Source: Polytrichum commune (Eukaryota; Streptophyta; Polytrichopsida; Polytrichales; Polytrichaceae). Taken from it: 60,000 bases of DNA. Of this stretch, positions 13,490-22,734 are shown piece after piece (the first letter of the stretch is position 1; each line of letters opens with the position of its first letter). The notes beneath the pieces are model-generated. The model searched no databases and had not been told where the DNA came from. It worked only from the letters and a program-made list of their open reading frames with translations. The stretch is from the NCBI GenBank assembly GCA_950295325.1, contig OX485807.1:44300440-44360439 (forward strand), written 5' to 3'. The position numbers were made by a program, and so were the translations under genes.

Positions 13490-13897
13490 TTCCTTGAATA
13501 TTTAATCTGTAAATGAACATAAAAATATATATAAATCCAAATTGTCTTTAAAAACTCTAAATGGTTCGATCTCTAGACTCTAATCTTTGAATGCAAATGC
13601 TAAAAATTGCAACATTCATCCACACACCTTGTAAAATCAAAGTTTGCATGTTATTAACATGTTGCATAATCATGTAGAAACACCAATACAAAACCATCAT
13701 CACCACAAGTTTTTTTCTCCTCTCCCTCATAGTGCTAAATTTTCAAAAAACAAAGTAAAAACAAGAAAGAAAGAAGCAAAAGAAGCCGCCAACAACTAAA
13801 AAGATAAAACTGGTTTTAGGATGGAAATGAGAGGTAATATAGTGGAAGTTACAACCATCCCTATCTATGGCTTCTCGCCTCTAGTGTAAAGAGGGCC

Positions 13898-15549
13898 TTA
13901 GTAACAACATACGGTACTCAAAATTCTTTAAAAAAAAAACAATGATCCAACTCGTAAAAGCTCGCAAGTGAATACAACATTACATAGCTCGTTGGATGTG
14001 TTCCGTGGAACTAGGTATCACATAAGCATAATTATCTTTCAATTCAAAGATTCCCTATTTATGGGGAGTACTCTGACTGTCTACTATGAAAATTTTGACA
14101 AGTTGTTATGGTTTATCAAAGTTTTTGAGATCCTAGTGTCTTTTCCTAGAAAAAGACCATCACGTAGTTGTTTAATAATGTTATGGAAAACATTTGTCGA
14201 AATGATAATCATATTTTGGGGGTTGGCCCCAAATGCATGATGGTTTAATTTGTTTATATGGTTGTGTACATTGATGTACTAGAGATAGGAGGCCAATTTA
14301 TTAGTGCACAAGCTCAATGGCCTAGTTGCTAATAGCTTTCCAACACGAGGCAACTTTAAAGGTGTATTGCCTTTCTTTGAATAAGTAGGACCTATATAGG
14401 CACATTGGATTTGGGGGGGGGGGGGGCATGAAGTTTATGAAGTTTATTGCCTCGTTTTGAATTTTGCCATTGCTCCAAGTATGTGGGGAGCTTGCCTAAT
14501 CACAAGCTCAAGAGCGAACATGCTCTTCTCAAGTACTTTAAAGCAATTGCAATGGGAGGAATGGATATTGATGTTGGTCTTCTTGGAAATTTGAAGAGGT
14601 TCATTGAGGAGGAATGCATGGTTGGGTTGTGCTTGATGGAGTGAGGCAGTGCATTGACAAACAAGCATTTTCAAATGGTAGTGAAGGGGAATTTTAGTAG
14701 TCTATGAATGTTGAACCAAAAAAAATTAAGGTTTGTTTGGGATGGGATGAGCGCCCTCCTACAAGTCATGTTGCGTCTTGCAAGAGGGTTTTACTAGGAT
14801 CTTACTAGGTTCATTTTTCATGTTCTCCAACTTCTACCATTTAGATTTACACAGCAAAATGTGTGTTGCAGTAACAAATCTAAGATGAAGAATCCACAAA
14901 AAATGGATTGATACGGTGGATCACTTAGTGCATTTTACAAGCAACGCGCAACTTAGGATAGGGAAGAAAGAAAAAGTGCAAAGGAATTTCAAATCATGAG
15001 GGGTACATTAAAAATAGACAATTCCATTACAAGGAAAGTATGTAGGTATAAGGATTATAGGTATAAAGGTAGATATGAAATTTAATGTCACTTTGGTAAC
15101 TTTTCGGATGACACTTCTCATGAATAAGTGAACAAATATCGTCATGGATGATGGATGAGTTCGTCCATTGGCCAGAACCCTACCTTCTCTTGTCAACAAC
15201 TTGTGATGAAATATTGTCATGGATGATTGAATTTTGGACAAAAAATCACTTGGTAAATGACAGTAATTGCAACACTAGAAATCTATAATCTCCCAAAAAT
15301 TTTACAAGGAATGACAAAATAATGTTGGGTTAACATTTAGTGTTGGTGACACTACGCTGCAGTTTATAATTATTATTGAGCAAGACAATTAGAATTGGTG
15401 ACACTACATATTGTGTACCTCACCTCAATTGTCTCATTAGACACTGGCAAGTGTACTAGGAACTTGCTTGCAGCAGCGCCATTGTAAACAATTCAATAAA
15501 TGTGCAAAAATTTGAATGGTAGATTACCTGGTCCATTACAAAATTGTTC
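13898..15549. other. Intergenic region with dispersed repeat fragments
   Basis: No gene is seen. It holds a 14-base G run (14413-14426), a reverse-orientation fragment of repeat family 1 (about 14806-14900) and a copy of repeat family 2 (about 15290-15415). It ends at the stop codon of the IQM gene. Confidence 0.5.
15290..15415. repeat. Dispersed repeat family 2, copy 1
   Basis: It contains TTACAAGGAATGACAAAATA, then ACATTTAGTGTTGGTGACAC, then GAGCAAGACAATTAGAATTG and a second GGTGACACTACAT. The same words occur in the same order at 32670-32790, and the last part again at 34275-34310. Confidence 0.7.
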
Positions 15550-18295
15550 CTAATCTCGGGATTCAACATTAACTACATCCATTTGACTAGTTTTGTCTAA
15601 TTTAAGTACAAGGCCTCTCCTTTCTTCACCATCTTCATATTCATCAACGTCTTCATCAAGCTCTTCATCAACGTCTCCATCAACACCTTCATCAATACCT
15701 TCATCAATAACACCTGCATTAACGTTTTCAACTACTTGATTATCTACAACGTCGTCCTCTGCACTGCTCCCACACTTTCCTTCACTTTCAGAGTCACTCC
15801 TGGAAAATTGAGCATTATCGCAGCGAATGGAAAACCCAGCACTTGCTAGTAATGCTTCAAAAGCTGTCTCGTTACTGTTATTAACAGTAGCCACTGTCAC
15901 CCCTTCATGCTGCCCAGCATCTCTTTTCTGAACTTCTTCTTCAGATTCCAAATGCACCTGCACCAAAAGGGATACATTCAAAACAGGTAAACCATTGACC
16001 CTAAACCCTAAACCCTAAACCTAGAAGTTCATTGCGGATGAAGAATTTATCCCGATAATTCATTTTGTTGGCACCTTTTGAATTTGAACGCCACATACCT
16101 TGGCAACAGTGAGATCAGCTCCATTGCTCGTGAGGGTCTCAATCAACGCACGAAAATTTTCTGGAGTTGGAAGGTAATGTCCACTATGCGCCTCCATCAG
16201 CTGGCCACCAGAAAAAGTGTCAATAGGATACATTCAAAACAGGTCAACCCATTGATGATGAAGTGCTTGTACAAAGGTGAAAGACACAGAACTCAGAATT
16301 CATTTCAACACCAGTTAAGTCAAACACATATCTAAAGTCCTACATGGGGGAAAGGGTATTAAATGTGATAAATACCTCTAGAACACCATGGTTTACTCCT
16401 AGGCGCCCAGCTGCTGTTGTGACCCCTCCAGCCAAAAAGCTGGAATGCTGAAATTTTCCCTTTTTCTTCTGCTCAATGAATGCCAACGCTCAGTAAAACC
16501 TCCCATCTGTAACATATTGAAAGACTGTACAAGACGTGGACTCCGGTATCCTTAAACATTTCAAAGGAATAATCTTCCTAATGTGCTTTTACTATGGCGG
16601 GAAGGGAGAAGTTGCTGCATCCATACATCCTGTCGTATCCAGAATGATACAAGTTCATACTGCATAGAGGTGAAAAGGAAAATACCTTAGCAACATAAAA
16701 CTTTCCGGAAGGGCTCATGACGAAAATCCACCGATCACCCTTGGGTGTATGCACTGGTTGACGAGTGATCTTGTATAGAAGCTTGCCATCTTCTACAATA
16801 ACCTCATATGCCTCCCTCTCTTTCTGAAAAGAAAATGGCCTTCATTATGGTCATACTAAAAGATTCATAACCTAAAAACACATGACTACAAAGCTATCAA
16901 GGAACATTTCTCAAATTACGACTTGATCTTCTGAGTTAAGGAAAAAGAGAGTACCGGACTTAAATACTTCACAAGCTCCTTTTCCAACTTAGATCTTGGG
17001 CACTGCTCCAAATCAATATCCTTACCCTCTCCGACATCCAACCTGCAGTGGCATGCTATGTAAGCATTTCCACTTGATTTCGACACAACCAAGACACTAC
17101 AAATTGCACTGATCCATCAGATAGAAAGTCATGTAATTTTCTCAATTTCATGGCTCATATACAAGCTTCCTTTCCCCAAAAAATGAAATGGCAATAGCAG
17201 ATTCAGACACATATTTGAAACTGACCAGTAGTAGAATGGTTCTCTTGTTGAACTCTTTATCCAGACTGCATAGTAAAAATTCAAGTTATGTCCATATCGG
17301 TGCTTTGGATCAATCTGCAACAGAAAAATCACAACATGAATGACTTTTGCATTAGAGTAAGTAAAGTAGACAGCAACACGAGGTTGTGAAAGAATAAGGA
17401 AGCAACACAGAACATGTAAGGAGGCCAAGACACATACCGCTTCCAACCAATGTTGAAGACCTAATTTCAGAGCCTTTTCGTCTTTTGACAAACCTCGCCC
17501 AACCTGCACCCAAAGAACAACATTATCAGTACATTTCCAATTCAAAATGGATACTTGCTCACAAGCTTCGAACCTGTAACGTCACAAAAACCTCAGTCAA
17601 TAAACGCAGTCCCTACAACTTGAAGTATCTGCTGCATAATCCACTTGCAGTTCTTGAGTTTTGAAGTAGCCCTGGTGATTCGTCAGTGATAAATTAGGTC
17701 CTACAACAGAAAACTTCAGCTTTGGAAGTACATCGAACCTTGGCAGCTTTCTTCTCTAAGCGACTCCACCGCTTCACGGCACGCTCTCTACTATTAGGGC
17801 TGGATATGTCTTCAAATTTCTGCTGAAGAGTAGCCGATTCCAACAGGTTCCACCTGCAAGGACAAACCAAAGTTTCTTGATTCAACAGCTGCATTGGAGA
17901 TTTTTCAAGGTGAATATCACATGATCCTGTATAATATAAAGTGGACTCGGCATAAATCCTATCCCGACCATTTCAGACTACCTGTAAGCCTTAGCAGAAG
18001 CATAAGTGGGAATTTACTATGTTTGCGTTTTCACATACCAGCCGAAGTTGCGTCCCACTGCCGTGACCGTTGTGGCATCAGAGCTCTCTTCAGGTTCAGG
18101 TGTGGAATATTTTGATTGTTCACTATTGCTACTTGAACTATTCAATACTGCTTGGAGAACATCTGAGGCGCCGCCGTCTTCTTGATTGTTTTTCGTTTTC
18201 GTTGTTGCGCTTATCTTGATTGCCTCGACCATTGTATCTTCTTGACCATTGTCAGCAACGCCAGTAAAGTCCTCCATATTTACGCGCTCTATCAT
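15550..18295 (-). CDS. IQM-family protein (IQ-motif calmodulin-binding family)
   Basis: Nine exons, all GT-AG, encode 451 aa: 18295-18039, 17853-17739, 17503-17438, 17314-17226, 17042-16955, 16823-16686, 16468-16376, 16200-16099 and 15957-15550. The plant IQM core is clear and in order: WWNLLESATL, AVKRWSRLEKKAAKV, GRGLSKDEKALKLGLQHWLE, IDPKHRYGHNLNFYY, REPFYYWLDVGEGKDIDLEQ, CPRSKLEKELVKYLSPKERE, AYEVIVEDGKLLYK, GKFQHSSFLAGGVTTAAGRL and HSGHYLPTPENF. Known IQMs are cytosolic or nuclear calmodulin-binding proteins involved in stress and hormone responses. The IQ motif normally just before the WW pair is not visible; TTVTAVGRNFG stands there. The C-terminal exon is strongly acidic, with repeated DEG/DEGVDGDVDEE units. 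Start M1 is used; M7 (18277) is possible, and an upstream in-frame exon may exist. Confidence 0.92.
16000..16020. repeat. Short telomere-like (CCCTAAA) tract
   Basis: About three units of CCCTAAA lie in the last intron of the IQM gene. The unit equals the common plant telomere repeat. Such short tracts also serve as telo-box-type promoter motifs, but this one is intronic, so no role is claimed. Confidence 0.6.
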
Positions 18296-18342
18296 TGGGT
18301 CGTTCTCCTGCGACAGTCTGACTTCTTCACTCGGGCTTGCCT

Positions 18343-19640
18343 TCTGTCAGGAGGTCACGCAGCGAATTGCGTTACGAGAGCGTCTCAAGAGAGCTTATGA
18401 CATGTAGTAGTGCGAGGTTGAGCCGGAAAGTGTGCAGCAAACAATGATTTCCAAACTCTTTATAATACCGACTACTCTACCTTTCTGCTAAACCTTGTCC
18501 GACACCAATTAGTGCTAAGAACTACTGCATTGGCAGTCCCTGAGGACGCAACGGCCACCAGTGGAAACACAAAGGGAGCTCGGACCAAAACTGCGACAAA
18601 ACATTGAGATGGAACTGCTGCTACCTGCTATCCGAGAGCAGCAAATTTATCTCTTTAGATAGCATTGATGGATGCTGCAGCTCTTTTCCTGTCATGTAGC
18701 AGCCACATCTTGTTGCAACTCTCCACATACTCTTTGCATGGCTATGATTTCATAAGCTTATATAGCCTCGCGTCAGGATTCGCTGCAATTGCAAAAGACT
18801 GTTCGACGCTACTGGTCAACAACGCAACCTCGAGAGGTAGTTCATGAGAGAAGTACTTGCAGACGTGGAACCACATCATATAACTTGAACACCTGACTAC
18901 TCAGGACCGAGAAACTTTATCAGGCCATGTCTAAGTTAAATTACTTTGTACAAGCGTGCTCCACTGGCCGCACGCCACTGAACTTTAGAACTTCGTACTT
19001 CACGTGCCGATGTCCACACGGCATTGATCTCTTAGCCACAAACGCAACCTCAGCAGCCGATACACTGGTCTAAATAACAGTACCAACACGAATTACATGT
19101 ATCAAAGACCACACGCACACGAAGGACTTTCATACGCAAACTCCGATTCCTAGCAATGCCATCATCTCTCACCTCGCATCGATAGACAAACCATATGCTC
19201 CAGCAATATCGATGTTCCGATGTTTCAACAATATGAGTATCATACAGCTTCCGACAGCTATCAGAAAGACCACATATAATAATCTAAGGAAGCACAAAAC
19301 ACGGTATGAGAGTATTCGGCAAGCATTTAACTAGTGCTCCGGGGTCTAATTACTCACCCCGAACAACACTTCCAACCGCCAAAAGAAGCACGAAACGACG
19401 GCGAAAACGCGCCGAAGAACACAGAATCGATGCAGACCAAGGTAGCATCGATCCAGGCTGCGGTGAAGAATCTTCGAAAGCGAAGAAGTGCGAGGTTCAA
19501 GAGTCGAGAGGAAGCGCACACATCGATACAAGGCCTCTTGCAAGGCAGTAGGCCAGGTGGGTTCGGCCATGGCTGCAGACTTGGCAGCACCACAACACAC
19601 AGATGGCTCAGATTTTCCTGGAATCTAGAAACGGGCTAGA
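18343..19640 (-). other. Possible upstream exon(s) of the IQM gene
   Basis: A GC-richer minus-strand stretch (about 19640-19358) ends at a good donor (GGG|GTGAGTA at 19357). An acceptor (CCTGACAG at 18344) lies 48 bp before the IQM ATG. Joining them keeps one open frame: an 81-residue frame from 19600 (also MAEPTWPTALQEAL at an inner Met), then KASPSEEVRLSQENDP, then the IQM Met. It could be a non-coding 5' exon that happens to be open, or a longer N terminus. I see no known domain in it and no classic IQ motif. The intervening 18359-19357 shows nothing else convincing. Confidence 0.35.
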
Positions 19641-20519
19641 TGTTACGCGTGTGTGACCCAGACTGACTGTAGAGCAATTTCCTGGAATCTACAAGGAACG
19701 TGGATTCCATGAACCTTTTCATGGTCCCTACCTGCTTGATAGGTTTGTTATACGCTGTACTATACGTACGGACGTACACCTGCCAGCTAAGCCGGGGTGA
19801 GCTGGGCGGGGGGGCAGCGGCCGGGTGGGCTCTAGAATCCACTGAAGAGTTAAACAAGTGCATGGATGTAGGGTATACTTTTCATCCTATGCTCTTCATC
19901 CAAAACCTTCAAACATTTGTCCTGGGGGGGGCTAAGGGCCGGTTTACACTACGGTGGAGAAGGCCTCCGGTCGGTCAAGAATGCTTGGCCAAGACATGGT
20001 TATATGAGGCAAATGGTGGATGTGCCAGAGAAGAATTAAAGGCAATAAAATGTTTCTTAAGGAGTCTTGACCGGTTGAAGTCTAAACACCTAGAGGAGAA
20101 GTTTAGCAGAGAAGTCCAACGGAGAAGTCCACCAGTGAAGAGAAGTTCACCTAATGGTGAAGATTTTTTGTGATAAAAAACCATAATTCTCTACATTCAC
20201 ATTGTATCAAAAGATTTCAACAAGAATTGTGTTCATTAGAATTGTGTAATATAATGTTCAATTTTATTCAAAAGATAATGAAAATTGCCAAATTGCCAAT
20301 TGTCAAGTTTGGCCCATGTAGGAAATAAATGTCTCCTTGGGTGTTTAAGAATGAAGAGGGGAAAATTCATACACATTGGACAAAGCACTACTCTTTGGTA
20401 TTATTTAAGACGTGCTCTCCTCTTAATCATCCTCATCAATTTCTCTCTTCTTATCTTTGATCTTCAATCATGGATAATCGAAGAAGAGAGATTTTGTGCT
20501 CTCTTATGATCTTTATGGT

Positions 20520-20771
20520 TTTGAAGTATTTTATCGTTTCAACTATGGCGATACAAAAATCATCATGTATCATCATAATGCTTCAATTATGATGATGGCA
20601 TATTTTTTGTTTGGGAGCAAGGAGAGGGTGGTGTGGAAATTTGACCAGCCAAGTGGATATGTGTCACAATTTCTTCTTAGATCATATAATGCAAAAATGT
20701 TCAAAGATCGTGTACGGGTGAGTAAGCCTACTTTTTTATTTATTTATGTCATTTGCTTGGACCCATGTTGA
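20520..20771 (+). pseudogene. Harbinger transposase N-terminal fragment
   Basis: The plus-strand frame reads FGSKERVVWKFDQPSG then LLRSYNAKMFKDRVRVSKPT and FLFIYVICL. This resembles the start of plant Harbinger transposases, where an FR(V/M)S-x-x-(T/E)F block precedes the helical domain. The frame ends at a stop and no catalytic block follows before the right end of the element. Confidence 0.5.
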
Positions 20772-20994
20772 GCAAGAAATATACAAAATTAAGACTTTGT
20801 ATTCCAATAGAGTGTAGAATTTCTTTGACATAAGCCCTAAAAGCACTTCCTAGAAATTGCCTTGAGGGCTCAAAATAATTCTCACTACCAATGAGGTCAT
20901 CCTCATCTTGGCTACTACCAAACTGAAATTGTGAGTAACCAACCATTGCGAAAAAAAATTGCACAAAAAAAAATCACTAAGGAGCTACTACAGC

Positions 20995-20999
<5 letters not shown>

Positions 21000-21025
<26 letters not shown>
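21000..21025. repeat. (GA)n microsatellite
   Basis: An uninterrupted run of about 13 AG units lies inside the short Harbinger-type element. Confidence 0.95.
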
Positions 21026-21106
21026 AGCTTGCCAACACCTTAGGTTTTGAAAAAAACCACATCTGAAATCTACGGTCCAGATCTGTTTTTGAAAATTAAT
21101 TTTTTA

Positions 21107-21169
21107 TTGAGTTGGGCTTCTCCGGCCTCTTGAGGCCGGACAAGAAACTCCTCCTCCGGAGAAGCCCAA
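21107..21169. repeat. Perfect 17-bp inverted repeat (hairpin) in the Harbinger element
   Basis: GAGTTGGGCTTCTCCGG is mirrored exactly by CCGGAGAAGCCCAACTC, with about 28 bp between that itself contains the small palindrome GGCCTCTTGAGGCC. It may be the scar of a nested foldback insertion. Confidence 0.85.
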
Positions 21170-21349
21170 CTCCAAAAAGTGCCGCCATGTCATTTTATCA
21201 TCCATGAGAAAAGTTCACCACCATTGTTTTCTTCACCTAGTGTAAACACCCACTGGTCAAGAGTTGCATTTTCGACCAATCACAATTGAGAAACACCCTT
21301 TTTTTCATGACCGGTGGACTTCTCCACTGTAGTGTAAACCGGCCCTAAT

Positions 21350-21595
21350 AGTCCAGCCACACCGGGCGGACCAACAACTCCCCAAGCCAGTCCGCCCGGT
21401 ACGGAGCCCTCCATAGCTAGGGGCGCCCAACCAGGGAGGATGAGACAAGGTCCCAAGTGCTCCGACTAGCTGGCTACAAGGCACTTTGAGACCTTGTCAC
21501 ATGCTCCGTGGCTGGGCGGCCGTAGCTCTGGAGGGCTATGAACCGAGCAGATTGGCTGGGGGGGGGCTACTAGTCCGCCCAGTGTGGCCAAGGTA
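21350..21595. mobile_element. GC-rich foldback element (MITE-like)
   Basis: The first ~115 bp align with the reverse complement of the last ~115 bp. Outer blocks pair as CCACACCGGGCGGAC with GTCCGCCCAGTGTGG, and inner blocks pair as AGCCCTCCATAGCTA with TAGCTCTGGAGGGCT, then GACAAGGTC with GACCTTGTC. It sits directly beside the TAA duplication of the short Harbinger-type element. Its own target duplication is not clear. Confidence 0.7.
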
Positions 21596-22734
21596 ATTGT
21601 TCTCCCCCTTTAATATGGCACGTTTGGTCACACAATAAAAGTGTCATATTATCCACACAATTCCAAGAAAATGGCTTATTTCAGTGTAAAATATCCTTTT
21701 GTATACAAAAGTATTAAAGAACATTTTTATTTAAGAAATGTGCTCACAACATCACATAATATGGAGTTTAAAAAAATCATAGTCCCATGATGATGTCTTC
21801 ATCATATAATACACTACGAAAGTAAGAATTTATTGTCTTCTGTTGATGTTGGAAATTGGAATCTTGTTCAATTTATCCATAAAAGATTGCATGTTTGCCA
21901 CATCTACAAATGAAAACTCTAAAGGATGTTCCATTGCAAAATTTGATAGTAGTTGGGCATACTCACGGACTTGAGGAGGCTGAGTATTGGTGTTGGCTAG
22001 TCATCCGCGTCATTCCCCTCCATTGGCTCTTCACTCAAATCTAAACCCAAATGAATTTCTCAATACATAAAGTAATCATGGACTTGATGACTCAAGTGCA
22101 AAGGAGAAGGCTTTTTGAAGAAGATTGCTCTCTCATATTTGTGCACATAACCAGTGTTGAACCGGTATTACTATTTAATGATATCAATGGGGTCCTGGTA
22201 TGCAATGACTTCATAGCTCACTAAGCCTTGTCAAGGTACTGGGGGGGTCATGAAATGTAGAGTCTGGTATAATATTAGACATGCAAGAATTATGGCTCTG
22301 CAATGGTATCAAATACTAGTTCAAGCGCCTTGCTGATAACATCCAAGGCTAAATAATGGTATGTTATGATTTGAAGTCTTACTTTTCAATGCGTGGTGAA
22401 ATTCAATAAAATTTTCAAACTCCAATTGTTGTTGAATTAAAAGTTCAAGACAAACATATTGGCCCATGTCACCAAAACAAATGAAACTTCATCAAATTTT
22501 GTTTATAAATGTGAACATACAAATACAAGTGGTGAAAAAATGCATCTTGGTTTGTTGGCGATGAAATAAAATATCTCATTTGTCTAAAAAAAGAAAGAAA
22601 CAAAAATGCATCTTGGCCATCCAACATCTTGAACTAGACGTTATACTAATTATACTCATTTAATTCGTCATCTGAGCAAGTAGGGTCTTCCTCAAGCAAC
22701 ATGATACTTGTAATTCATCTTTATAAGCATCCAC
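21596..22734. other. Intergenic AT-rich stretch
   Basis: I see no gene. The far end is next to the C-terminal part of the hAT transposase relic and may belong to the same element, but no terminal repeat was recognised. Confidence 0.4.

Larger units (their letters stand above)
10413..13897. mobile_element. PIF/Harbinger-type DNA transposon with TTA target duplication
   Basis: The left end is GGGCTTCTTTACATTAGAGG. The right end, read on the minus strand, is GGCCCTCTTTACACTAGAGG, continuing with GCGA on both sides; the inverted repeats run about 30 bp with few mismatches. TTA lies immediately outside both ends (10410-10412 and 13898-13900). A 3-bp TTA duplication with GGG/GGC ends is diagnostic of PIF/Harbinger elements. 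Transposase-like frames occur inside on the minus strand, and a basic plus-strand frame sits at 11232-11480. The element is about 3.5 kb, close to an autonomous size, but its coding parts are broken. Confidence 0.85.
19936..21345. mobile_element. Short Harbinger-type element with TAA target duplication
   Basis: The left end is GGGCCGGTTTACACTACGGT and the right end, minus strand, is GGGCCGGTTTACACTACAGT, continuing GGAGAA in both. TAA flanks both sides (19933-19935, 21346-21348). Its ends resemble those of the 10413-13897 element (both GGGC, TTTACA, then TA, then GGAGAAG or GGCGAAAAG). About 1.4 kb long, it keeps only the start of a transposase and has a perfect internal hairpin, so it looks like an internally deleted, non-autonomous copy. 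Near the left end are repeats of GAGAAGTCCAC-like words mirrored near the right end. Confidence 0.82.

Noticed and set aside
16000-16020. Chromosome-end telomere
   Set aside because: Only about three units, inside an intron; it is an interstitial tract.
19700-20173. 157-aa plus-strand open frame
   Set aside because: It runs straight through the left end of the short Harbinger element (19936), so it joins unrelated DNA; no domain is seen.
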